In this document: positions 1 through 7,026 of the stretch, piece after piece
How the letters are laid out: each line of letters begins with the position of its first letter
Numbering within the stretch: position 1 is the stretch's first letter
Source: Streptomyces sp. HmicA12
GTDB taxonomy: Bacteria > Actinomycetota > Actinomycetes > Streptomycetales > Streptomycetaceae
DNA length: 64,000 bases
Assembly: GCF_000373565.1 (NCBI RefSeq)
Contig: NZ_KB891816.1
Span: 1-64,000, forward strand
Direction: 5' to 3'
Program-made: the position numbers and the translations under genes
The notes under the pieces: model-generated
Databases searched by the model: none
The model's input: only the letters and a program-made list of their open reading frames with translations
What the model was told of the DNA's origin: nothing

Positions 1-45
1 CTAGTGCTGGATTCCTCTTTGGCGGGGTAGGTGTAGTCATGAGGG

Positions 46-1211
46 GTGCTGATTCGGGCTGCTCGGGGGCGAGTTGCTGTGCCGAAGTTGCTGTTGGCCC
101 GTCCGGCTTCGGACGAGGCGGAGGAGATCAAGGTCCGCAGGCTGGCCGGGGCGAGGCACGCGCCGGCCGATTGGATCCTGCGGGCGAGGATCATCGCGCT
201 GAGCTGGGATGGCCTGCGCGTTCCGGTGATCGCGGCCCGGCTGGGCTGCCATCACAAGACGGTCCGCAAGTGGTTGTGCCGGTTCAACGCTCAGGGCCTG
301 GACGGGCTCGGGGACCGGCCCGGGTGCGGGCGCAAGCGCCGGATCACCGAGGACGAACGATCCCGCATCATCGCGTTGGTCAAGCTGGCCCCGCCCGGAC
401 GGCTGGAGGTCCAGCCGTCTAACGAGCTGTGGGCGGCCGACGTGACCGGGCCGGAGGAGTGGACCCTGGACGCCCTGGCCGCCACCGCCCAGGCCGAGGG
501 CATTCAGGTGGGACGGTCCCAGGTCCGGCGGATCCTGCTGGCCGAGGGCGTGCGCTGGCGCCGTACCCGCACTTGGACCACCAGCCGTGACCCGGAGTTC
601 GCCCCAAAAGGACGAGGATCGTCGGCCTCTACACCGACCCGCCATCGGACGCCACGGTGATCTGCGCGGACGAACTCGGGCCGGTCATCCCGCGCGCCTT
701 TGCGCCCGCGCCCGGCTGGTCACCGGACGGGCACCGGATCAAGGCGGAGCTCGACTACAGCCGCGGTCCGGAGAAGACCTGGGTCTACGGAGGGCTGCGG
801 GTGCGCGACGGCATCGAGATCACCACGACCGCTTCCTCCCGCAATAGCGTCAACTACCAGCAGTTCCTCCACAAGGTCGAGGACGCCAACCCGGCTGGGC
901 CGATCTGGATCGTGACCGACAACCTGTCTTCTCACAACAGCAAGTCCACCCTCGAGTGGCTCGAGGATCACCCGAGGATCTTCCACGCGTTCATCCCGGT
1001 GGGGGCCTGCTGGCTCAACCTCCAGGAAGGCTGGTGGCGCATCTTCCGCAAGGCCGCGCTGGCAGGACGCTCCTTCTGCGGCCCTGACGACATCGCCGAG
1101 GTCACCGCCGTGGCAACCGCCCAGCTCAACGCCCGCGCCAAACCCTGGATCTGGGGCCGACCACCCCCACCCACCCGCACCCTCCGGCGCCGTTTTGAGT
1201 ACCGCCTTTGA
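46..1211 (+). CDS. IS630-family DDE transposase, made by -1 frameshift
   Basis: Two overlapping frames encode one transposase. The first (46-660, GTG start) has the N-terminal helix-turn-helix region, with a run resembling VIAARLGCHHKTVRKW. The second (open to 1211) has the DDE catalytic domain: Asp at 669-671 (CADELGP), Asp at 918-920 (VTDNLSSHN) and Glu at 1026-1028 (LQEGWWR). A CCCAAAA heptamer at 603-609 sits in exactly the phase needed for tandem -1 slippage. The product would then read EFAPK followed by RTRIVGLYT, which restores the family sequence, giving about 388 residues. I infer programmed frameshifting rather than decay because the heptamer is canonical and no other lesion is seen. 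The encoded protein would cut and join the element's inverted repeats at TA. Confidence 0.85.
603..609 (+). promoter_or_regulatory. Putative -1 ribosomal frameshift heptamer CCCAAAA
   Basis: Read in the zero frame the bases fall as C CCA AAA (codons GCC CCA AAA GGA), the X XXY YYZ form. Slipping one base back joins the DNA-binding frame to the catalytic frame of the transposase. Frameshifting in this position is well known in IS families; its use here is inferred. Confidence 0.7.
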
Positions 1212-1223
1212 GGAATCCAGCAC

Positions 1224-1320
1224 TAGGGCCTGTCCGGCGGATCTTGTCGCGGGCGCGGTCTCTGGCACAGGAATGCGCGGGCCGCCCGGAATGCGACCTG
1301 ATCCGCCGGAGCAAGCCCTA
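1224..1320. mobile_element. MITE-like non-coding element with TA-bounded inverted repeats
   Basis: The segment begins TAGGGCCTGTCCGGCGGATC and ends with a near complement of that sequence. The inner arms TCCGGCGGATC (1233-1243) and GATCCGCCGGA (1300-1310) match perfectly, and similarity continues inward through a GTCGC/GCGAC pair. Both ends carry CTAG with a TA step. It contains no ORF. The size, long terminal repeats and TA ends suit a miniature element mobilised by an IS630/Tc1-mariner-type transposase. Its left TA is the one that bounds the IS630 copy, so the IS seems to have inserted at its edge. Its right end lies 5 bp from the stop codon of the next gene. Confidence 0.6.
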
Positions 1321-1324
1321 GACG

Positions 1325-1915
1325 TCAGTCGAGGGACACGGACCTGCGCAGCGGATCGCGCAGGTCCGTTCCGCCGTTCAGCCACTTCTCCTGGAGCGCG
1401 GCCGCACCGTGCACCCGCTTCCACGCCGCCTCGTTCTGCGTCATGGGCAGAAGCGGCAGGAACCGTACGGGGTCCAGGGGCTCGTCCAGATCGAGGTCCT
1501 CCACGAGCCCGCCCGGCTCCGCCACGAGGACGGACGTGAACGGGGCGTCGGGCCACAGCGGTTCCCCCACGTCGAGGGAGGCACCCGGCGCCACGATCAC
1601 ACCCTCCACCTGCGGCGAGGCGGCCAGTACGGCGAGCGGGCGGAGTACCTTGTCGGTGTCGGCGAGACCGGCACGGACCGTCAGGACCAGTTCCGCGCGC
1701 GGGCCCCTGACCGGGTCCGCGAGGGCCGCCGTCGGGTCGGCCATCGGGGCCGCCGACATGCCGAGCGTCGCGTAACGGACGACGTTCTGAGCGCTGTCGC
1801 TGAAACGCAGCACCTCGATGCGGTCGGTGCCGAGGAACGTGACCGCGGCGCGCGCGTCCGGCTCGCCCAGAGCCGTGCGCAGCCTGGCCTCTACAAGCTC
1901 AAGAACATCTCCCAT
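1325..1915 (-). CDS. Suppressor-of-fused (SUFU) domain protein
   Basis: A 196-residue cytoplasmic protein starting MGDVLELVEARL. The body, with runs such as FLGTDRIEVLRF and ELVLTVRAGL and a C-terminal region on acceptable ranges (FLPLLPMTQNEAAWKR), matches the bacterial suppressor-of-fused-like family, often encoded in polymorphic-toxin immunity contexts but here a stand-alone chromosomal gene. No toxin gene is beside it. The reading frame extends 35 codons further upstream, but ATG at 1915 is preferred because a -10-like TATGCT ends six bases before it, suggesting a leaderless transcript. A MITE-like element ends just beyond its stop codon. The function in Streptomyces is unknown. Confidence 0.75.
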   Translation of the reverse strand: MGDVLELVEARLRTALGEPDARAAVTFLGTDRIEVLRFSDSAQNVVRYATLGMSAAPMADPTAALADPVRGPRAELVLTVRAGLADTDKVLRPLAVLAASPQVEGVIVAPGASLDVGEPLWPDAPFTSVLVAEPGGLVEDLDLDEPLDPVRFLPLLPMTQNEAAWKRVHGAAALQEKWLNGGTDLRDPLRRSVSLD

Positions 1916-2441
1916 CCCGCGAGCATAGAACTCGTTTGGAACGGGTAAAGACGAGCCCCGGGTCTTCAGTCGGCTGATAGTCTTGGCCGCTGGTCGGGAC
2001 GGTGCGCAGAGCGCACTCACCGAAGGCCCTCAAGAGCCCTCGGCACTCCTCGGGGAACCCGACCCATTGAACCGTCCCTCACGGGGGACCGGCCGGAGGA
2101 GGTGGGGCTGTCATGGATCGAAGTCGACCGTGCAGTACCACCCGTTCTTCCGGCCGCTAGGCCCGCATCCCACACCGCAGTCAGCGCAGTCGGCAGCATT
2201 TGCCGTCCGTGTACCGGGCTGTTCGCGTATGCCGGAAGAGCACTTCGTTTCCGCCTGATCTTTCCGATCTTCCTGATCTGAATCAGTAAGCGAAGCCGCC
2301 GCCCGACGTCGGTGCGGTGCTCCCCGCTTTGTGGACGTGCAGCATGTCCCGGTTTCCGGTTGGCCAGGACGTCCTCATTCCGGGTAGTTCCGATTCTTCC
2401 GACCACCCCGTGGTGGCTCCCGCCCGCGAAGGAGCCTGCCC
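1916..2441. other. Intergenic region between divergent SUFU and corA genes
   Basis: About 525 bases with no convincing gene; open frames crossing it lack codon bias and ribosome sites. The left edge holds the SUFU-gene promoter. Three GATCT pentamers in 9-bp steps (2257-2261, 2266-2270, 2275-2279) merge into a small dyad, CTGAT-N4-ATCAG (2273-2286), about 160 bp before corA. I could not recognise a known magnesium riboswitch fold. Confidence 0.5.
1922..1927 (-). promoter_or_regulatory. -10 element (TATGCT) of a probable leaderless promoter
   Basis: On the - strand TATGCT is followed by six bases and then the ATG of the SUFU-domain gene. A TTTACC at about 16 bases upstream of it could serve as the -35. 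This spacing puts the transcription start at or next to the A of ATG. Confidence 0.5.
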
Positions 2442-3572
2442 ATGTCGATGATTCGCGATCTGCGAGCCGCCGTCCGCCCCTCGCTGCGCAAGAGCGTGGC
2501 CCCGTACGAGAACGAGGCCCGCTCCTCGTACGACTCCACCCGCGACCCGTCGGCCTGCTCGGCCGTCGTGGACTGCGCCGTCTACCGCGACGGGGCGCGC
2601 GTCACGTCCGGCGACTGCCTCACGCCGCGCGAGGCCCGGCACGCGGTGAAGCGTGACGGCGGTTTCGCCTGGATCGGTCTGCACGAGCCGACCGAGGAGG
2701 AGTTCGCCGGTATCGCGGCCGAGTTCGGGCTGCACCCGCTCGCCGTCGAGGACGCGGTCCACGCCCACCAGCGGCCCAAGCTGGAGCCGTACGACGACAC
2801 GCTCTTCGCCGTGTTCAAGACCATCCACTACGTCGAGCACACCGAGCTCACCGACACCAGCGAGGTCGTGGAGACCGGCGAGGTGATGTGCTTCACCGGC
2901 CGGGACTTCTTCATCACCGTGCGGCACGGCGGGCAGGGTTCGCTGCGCGCCCTGCGCCGCCGCCTCCAGGAGGAGCCGGAGCTGCTCGCCAAGGGGCCGA
3001 GCTCGGTGCTGCACGCCATCGCCGACCACGTCGTCGACGGGTACCTCGCGGTGGCCGACGCGATGCAGGACGACATCGACGAGGTCGAGACCGACGTCTT
3101 CTCGCAGACCGGCAAGGGCGGGCCGCGCGGCACCGACGCCGGCCGGATCTACCAACTCAAGCGCGAGGTACTGGAGTTCAAGCGCGCGGTCGCCCCGCTG
3201 CGCCGCCCCCTCCAGCTGCTGAGCGAGCGGCCGATGCGGCTGATCGACCCGGACATCCAGAAGTACTTCCGTGACGTCGCCGACCACCTGGAGCGCGTCC
3301 AGGAGCAGGTCATCGGCTTCGACGAACTGCTCAACTCGATCCTCCAGGCCAACCTGGCGCAGGCGTCCGTCGCCCAGAACGAGGACATGCGCAAGATCAC
3401 CTCGTGGGCCGCGATCGTCGCCGTGCCGACCATGGTGTGCGGTGTGTACGGCATGAACTTCGACCACATGCCCGAACTGCACTGGCGGTTCGGCTACCCG
3501 CTCGTCCTCGCCGTCACCGTCGCGGCGTGCATCACCATCCACCGGACCCTGAAGCGGAACGGCTGGCTGTAG
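2442..3572 (+). CDS. corA: CorA-family magnesium/cobalt transporter
   Basis: A 376-residue inner-membrane channel for Mg2+ (and Co2+/Ni2+) uptake. The long N-terminal cytoplasmic domain is charged and helical. The C-terminus has the family's two membrane helices, with the signature YGMNF between them (GMN at residues 337-339) and a short basic tail ending KRNGWL, as expected for a protein that works as a pentamer. AAGGAG lies eight bases before the ATG; a second in-frame ATG two codons later is possible. A second magnesium-linked gene, encoding a PRC/MgtE_N/CBS protein, lies 1.6 kb downstream, and the same pairing occurs in mycobacteria. Confidence 0.93.
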   Translation: MSMIRDLRAAVRPSLRKSVAPYENEARSSYDSTRDPSACSAVVDCAVYRDGARVTSGDCLTPREARHAVKRDGGFAWIGLHEPTEEEFAGIAAEFGLHPLAVEDAVHAHQRPKLEPYDDTLFAVFKTIHYVEHTELTDTSEVVETGEVMCFTGRDFFITVRHGGQGSLRALRRRLQEEPELLAKGPSSVLHAIADHVVDGYLAVADAMQDDIDEVETDVFSQTGKGGPRGTDAGRIYQLKREVLEFKRAVAPLRRPLQLLSERPMRLIDPDIQKYFRDVADHLERVQEQVIGFDELLNSILQANLAQASVAQNEDMRKITSWAAIVAVPTMVCGVYGMNFDHMPELHWRFGYPLVLAVTVAACITIHRTLKRNGWL

Positions 3573-3600
3573 CCGCTACGACGGTCCGCACGGCGGTGGC

Positions 3601-3606
3601 TACGCT
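3601..3606 (+). promoter_or_regulatory. -10 element (TACGCT) of a probable leaderless promoter
   Basis: TACGCT is separated by exactly six bases from the ATG at 3613, and no ribosome-binding sequence is present. The gap from the corA stop is only 40 bp, so this gene could have its own promoter inside a short spacer. Confidence 0.5.
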
Positions 3607-3612
3607 TGCCGC

Positions 3613-4134
3613 ATGACGACTGCTGCCGAACTGCTCGACGTCGCCCTTGTCGAGGAGGCCACGAAGAAGTCCGGGCTCATCTGGGTGCGCGGCGCCGCGG
3701 GTGTCGAGCGGGCGCTGTGGCACCTGTGGCACGAGGGCGCGGCCCACGTCGTCGGCGACGGGCCCGGTGAGCAGCCGCTGCCCGACCTCGTCGACGGCGG
3801 CACCGCCACGGTCACCGTGCGCAGCAAGGACAAGGGCGGGCGGCTCGTCGGCTGGCAGGCGAAGGTCGTGGAGCTGGCGGCGGGCACCGAGGCGTGGGAG
3901 TCGGCCGTCGCCGAACTGAAGGGCAAGCGGCTGAACGCCCCGGACGCGGAGACGATGACCGAACGGTGGGCCCGCGAGTGCCGGGTGCTCCGCCTGGAGC
4001 CGGTGCGGGGTGCGGGGTCGGTTCCGGTCGCGGAGGGGTCTTTGGCCGCGCAGCCGTTGCCGTCGTCGGCGACCACCCGGAACCCGGTCCCGGCGGGCCT
4101 TCCTCGGCTACTGGCCCGGAGGAAGCCCCGCTAG
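3613..4134 (+). CDS. Conserved hypothetical protein
   Basis: 173 residues, not recognised. It starts MTTAAELLDVALVEEATKK and seems soluble: no signal peptide or membrane helix is visible. A Trp/His segment (RALWHLWHEGAAHVVGDG) lies near residue 40. A following stretch reads like a beta-rich domain (TATVTVRSKD, WQAKVVEL). The first about 130 residues have normal Streptomyces codon bias. The last about 40 are Pro/Ala/Arg-rich, and the final codons lie inside a repeat found elsewhere after stop codons, so the C-terminus may have been altered by that repeat. It follows corA on the same strand. Confidence 0.65.
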   Translation: MTTAAELLDVALVEEATKKSGLIWVRGAAGVERALWHLWHEGAAHVVGDGPGEQPLPDLVDGGTATVTVRSKDKGGRLVGWQAKVVELAAGTEAWESAVAELKGKRLNAPDAETMTERWARECRVLRLEPVRGAGSVPVAEGSLAAQPLPSSATTRNPVPAGLPRLLARRKPR

Positions 4135-4161
4135 GGGCGCGGGGAACTGCGCGACCAGCCC
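4125..4161 (+). repeat. Streptomyces 3'-end repeat element, copy 1
   Basis: GCCCC and GGGGC form a small stem around the stop codon of the preceding gene, followed by the conserved GCGGGGAACTGCGCGACC tail. The same unit occurs at 8175-8222 (+) and 25333-25369 (-). All three are oriented the same way relative to the stop codon they follow. Confidence 0.7.
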
Positions 4162-4188
4162 ACCACCGGCAGACCGGCGAACGACGGC

Positions 4189-4938
4189 CTAGGACGCCGG
4201 CAGGGCTTTCCCGTAATCCACCGTGTCCCCCGACTCCGGCTCCTGGAGCGCGAAGTCCCGGCCCCACTCGGTCAGTTGCAGCGTCCCGGCGCCCCCGGCG
4301 CGCTCCAGGCGCATGGGGTACGCGGTGCCCTCCAGGGAGACGTCGAGCGTGCCGCCTGCGCCCTGGTCCCCGGTGAGCGCGATCGTCCGTACGCCCCCGG
4401 AGGACCGGCGGTCCCCCTTCTCCACGGTGCCGTGCAGCGTCAGCAGCCCGTCGAGCAGCACCTCTTTGTCGGTGAAGGTGCTCAGGCGCTTGTACGAGGG
4501 ATCGCCGGCCGGAACCTTCACGTACTTGCCGTCGAGCTTGCCGGCGGCGTCGCCCTCGCCGTGCGCGCCCTGGTCGTCGTCGGAGTGCGTCCAGAAGTCG
4601 GAGTCCGCCTTCAGGTACAGGTGCTCGCCGACCCGCAGCAGCCGGAAGGTGCTGCCGGCCGTCGTCACCGAGCCCGAGCCGCCCTCGTCCTTGAGCCGCA
4701 TGTCGAGCTTGTACGTCCTGCCGCTGCTCACCACGGTGCCGGCGACGTGCACGGCGTCCGCGCCCCGCGCCGCCTTGACCGTGCGGGACTGGATCTTGGC
4801 GGGCTCCAGCTTGCCGACGCCGTTCGTGCCCGCGTCCGGATCGTCGCCGCACGCCGCAAGGCCGGCCGCGAGCCCCGTGCACATCACGCCGACCAAGAGC
4901 GTCCTGCGGGTACGACGGGCCAGGGGAAGTGCGGTCAC
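4189..4938 (-). CDS. Secreted lipoprotein, LppX/LprAFG-like
   Basis: 249 residues from a GTG start. A twin-basic n-region and hydrophobic core end at lipobox LAAC (residues 27-30), so Cys30 should be lipidated and the protein held on the outer face of the membrane. The mature part has the pattern of the actinobacterial LppX/LprAFG (LolA-like) family: VHVAGTVVSSGRTYKLDMRL, then STFRLLRVGEHLYLKADSDFW, then repeated beta strands. Mycobacterial members of the family carry lipids between membrane and wall, but a ligand here is only inferred. It is convergent with the 3613 gene and divergent from the CBS-protein gene at 5149. Confidence 0.75.
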   Translation of the reverse strand: MTALPLARRTRRTLLVGVMCTGLAAGLAACGDDPDAGTNGVGKLEPAKIQSRTVKAARGADAVHVAGTVVSSGRTYKLDMRLKDEGGSGSVTTAGSTFRLLRVGEHLYLKADSDFWTHSDDDQGAHGEGDAAGKLDGKYVKVPAGDPSYKRLSTFTDKEVLLDGLLTLHGTVEKGDRRSSGGVRTIALTGDQGAGGTLDVSLEGTAYPMRLERAGGAGTLQLTEWGRDFALQEPESGDTVDYGKALPAS

Positions 4939-5148
4939 GGGCGGTACTACCTCTCGTACGGCAACAAGCTCGGCGGCAGTACGGCAGCGTACCGGGACGA
5001 TCTGCGGTTACCCGTGTGGGTCCGGACGGTCCACCGCGCAAGGGCGTGTCCGGCGGGGACCGGCTAGCCTGAACCACGGATTGGTCGTATTCACCGGCGT
5101 TTACGGATGCAAGAGCGCGAAGGCACGGAGAGAAGGAGGGCGCACCAG

Positions 5149-6432
5149 ATGGCCGCAGTCGCCCCCCGGGTCTTCGTCTCGCACCTCGCGGGCGTCCCCG
5201 TCTTCGACCCGAACGGTGACCAGGTCGGGCGCGTGCGCGACCTCGTCGCCATGCTGCGGGTGGGACGGCGCCCGCCGCGCGTCCTCGGCCTCGTCGTCGA
5301 ACTGTCCACGCGGCGCCGCATCTTCCTGCCCATGACCCGGGTCACCGGCATCGAGTCGGGCCAGGTGATCACCACCGGCGTGCTCAACGTACGACGCTTC
5401 GAGCAGCGCCCCACCGAGCGCCTCGTCCTCGGCGAGATGCTCGACCGGCGGGTGCGGCTCGTGGACTCCGGGGAGCCCGGGGAGGTCGTCACCGTCCTGG
5501 ACGTGTCCGTGCAGCAGCTGCCGGCCCGCCGGGACTGGGAGATCGACCGGGTCTTCGTGCGCAAGGGGAAGGGCGGCACCTTCCGGCGCAAGGGCGAGGC
5601 GCTGACCGTGGACTGGTCGGCCGTCGACGGGTTCTCCCTGGAGGAGCACGGGCAGGGCGCCGAGAACCTCCTCGCGACCTTCGAGCAGCTGCGCCCCGCC
5701 GACCTGGCGAACGTGCTGCACCACCTCTCCCCCAAGCGCCGCGTCGAGGTCGCCGCCGCGCTGACGAACGAACGCCTCGCCGACGTCCTCGAAGAGCTCC
5801 CCGAGGACGACCAGATCGAGATCCTCGGCCAGCTGAAGGAGGAGCGGGCCGCCGACGTCCTGGAGGAGATGGACCCGGACGACGCGGCCGACCTGCTCAG
5901 CGAGCTGCCGGAGGAGGACAAGGAGCGGCTGCTCACGCTGATGCGGCCCTCCGACGCCGCCGACGTGCGACGCCTGATGGCGTACGAGGAGAAGACCGCG
6001 GGTGGCCTGATGACCACCGAGCCGATCGTGCTGCGGCCCGACGCGACCGTCGCCGACGCCCTCGCCCGCGTACGCAACCCGGACCTGTCGCCCGCGCTCG
6101 CCGCGCAGGTGTACGTGTGCCGGCCGCCGGACGAGACACCGACCGGCAAGTACCTCGGCACCATCCACTTCCAGCGGCTGCTGCGCGATCCCCCGTACAC
6201 GCTGGTCAGCGCGATCCTGGACGAGGACCTGCAGGCGCTGTCGCCGGGGGCCCAACTGCCGGAGATCGCCGGGTTCTTCGCGACGTACGACATGGTGGCG
6301 GCGCCCGTCGTGGACGAGAGCGGGTCGCTGCTCGGCGCCGTGACCGTGGACGACGTCCTGGACCACATGCTCCCCGACGACTGGCGCGAGCAGGAGTTCC
6401 ACCTCGCGGGCGAGGTGAACCATGGCGAGTGA
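5149..6432 (+). CDS. PRC-barrel / MgtE_N / CBS-pair protein without channel domain
   Basis: 427 residues. The start at 5149 is chosen over ATG at 5107 because GAAGGAGG lies eight bases before it. Domain order: PRC-barrel-like segments (about 1-150, VFDPNGDQVGRVRDLVAML), an acidic helical MgtE N-terminal superhelix (about 170-290, with LRPADLANVLHHLSPKRR and repeated ADVLEEM/ADLLSEL units), then a CBS pair (about 290-420, MTTEPIVLRPDATVADAL and MVAAPVVDESGSLLGAVTVDDV). In MgtE the N and CBS domains sense cytosolic Mg2+ and gate the channel. No membrane helix is present here, so this is a sensor lacking its pore. Its end overlaps the next gene by 11 bp, implying coupling to the DUF1003 membrane protein. 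Confidence 0.85.
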   Translation: MAAVAPRVFVSHLAGVPVFDPNGDQVGRVRDLVAMLRVGRRPPRVLGLVVELSTRRRIFLPMTRVTGIESGQVITTGVLNVRRFEQRPTERLVLGEMLDRRVRLVDSGEPGEVVTVLDVSVQQLPARRDWEIDRVFVRKGKGGTFRRKGEALTVDWSAVDGFSLEEHGQGAENLLATFEQLRPADLANVLHHLSPKRRVEVAAALTNERLADVLEELPEDDQIEILGQLKEERAADVLEEMDPDDAADLLSELPEEDKERLLTLMRPSDAADVRRLMAYEEKTAGGLMTTEPIVLRPDATVADALARVRNPDLSPALAAQVYVCRPPDETPTGKYLGTIHFQRLLRDPPYTLVSAILDEDLQALSPGAQLPEIAGFFATYDMVAAPVVDESGSLLGAVTVDDVLDHMLPDDWREQEFHLAGEVNHGE

Positions 6433-6982
6433 CGAGAACCGTCCGGGGGAGCCGCCGCGGCGCCCGCGCATCCGGCTGGACCAGCCGCGCGCCCCGCGCC
6501 GCAAGCTGCTGCCCGAGTACGACCCGGAGGCGTTCGGCAGGATCTCGGAGCGCATCGCGCGCTTCCTCGGGACGGGCCGGTTCATCGTCTGGATGACGGT
6601 GATCATCATCGCGTGGGTGGCGTGGAACATCTTCGGGCCGAAGGACCTGCGCTTCGACGAGTACCCGTTCATCTTCCTGACGCTGATGCTGTCGCTCCAG
6701 GCGTCCTACGCCGCTCCGCTCATCCTCCTCGCGCAGAACCGGCAGGACGACCGCGACCGGGTCAACCTCGAACAGGACCGCAAGCAGAACGAGCGGTCCA
6801 TCGCCGACACCGAGTACCTCAGCCGCGAGGTGGCCTCCTTGCGGATCGGTCTCGGCGAGGTCGCCACCCGCGACTGGATCCGCTCCGAACTGCAGGACCT
6901 CCTCAAGGAACTGGAGGAGCGGCAGCGCACCGCGGTATTCCCGGCGGACACCGAACACGGACGTGACGTAGACGACCGCTGA
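6422..6982 (+). CDS. DUF1003 membrane protein
   Basis: 186 residues with a basic, Pro-rich N-terminus, two membrane helices (FIVWMTVIIIAWVAWNIF, about residues 60-77, and YPFIFLTLMLSLQASYAAPLI, about 90-110), the conserved FDEYPFIFLTLMLS and LAQNRQ..RD motifs of DUF1003, and a C-terminal cytoplasmic coiled coil (EYLSREVASLR, ELQDLLKELEERQ). It overlaps the preceding CBS-protein gene by 11 bp. The same pairing near corA occurs in mycobacteria by my recollection. A role as membrane partner of the Mg2+ sensor is inference. Confidence 0.85.
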   Translation: MASDENRPGEPPRRPRIRLDQPRAPRRKLLPEYDPEAFGRISERIARFLGTGRFIVWMTVIIIAWVAWNIFGPKDLRFDEYPFIFLTLMLSLQASYAAPLILLAQNRQDDRDRVNLEQDRKQNERSIADTEYLSREVASLRIGLGEVATRDWIRSELQDLLKELEERQRTAVFPADTEHGRDVDDR

Positions 6983-7013
6983 CGGGGCTTTCCGTGCCCC
7001 GGTTACCGCGCCG

Positions 7014-7019
7014 TACTAT
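7014..7019 (+). promoter_or_regulatory. -10 element (TACTAT) of a probable leaderless promoter
   Basis: TACTAT is followed by seven bases and the ATG of mrp, with no ribosome-binding sequence between. It lies 32 bp after the stop of the DUF1003 gene, so mrp probably has its own promoter. Confidence 0.5.
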
Positions 7020-7026
7020 CGGTTGC

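Larger units (their letters stand above)
4..1223. mobile_element. IS630-family insertion sequence, complete
   Basis: The element is bounded by a perfect 14-bp terminal inverted repeat (GTGCTGGATTCCTC at 4-17, its complement at 1210-1223). A TA dinucleotide lies outside each end (2-3 and 1224-1225), itself inside CTAG. IS630-family elements are known to duplicate TA, and IS630 itself prefers CTAG, so I place the ends just inside the TA. The element carries one transposase gene in two reading frames and nothing else. The transposase stop codon lies inside the right repeat. Both ends and all catalytic residues look intact, so it may be active. DNA left of base 1 is not visible, so the interrupted locus is unknown. 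Confidence 0.88.

Noticed and set aside
37..660. Transposase as a pseudogene with a random frameshift
   Set aside because: The frame change lies on a canonical slippery heptamer in the right phase, and both catalytic and DNA-binding parts are intact.
1983..2406. Small open frames in the SUFU-corA intergenic region
   Set aside because: No ribosome site, no codon bias and no recognisable protein pattern on either strand.
2021..2441. A magnesium riboswitch (M-box or similar) before corA
   Set aside because: I could not find the conserved stems; the palindromes seen are too short.
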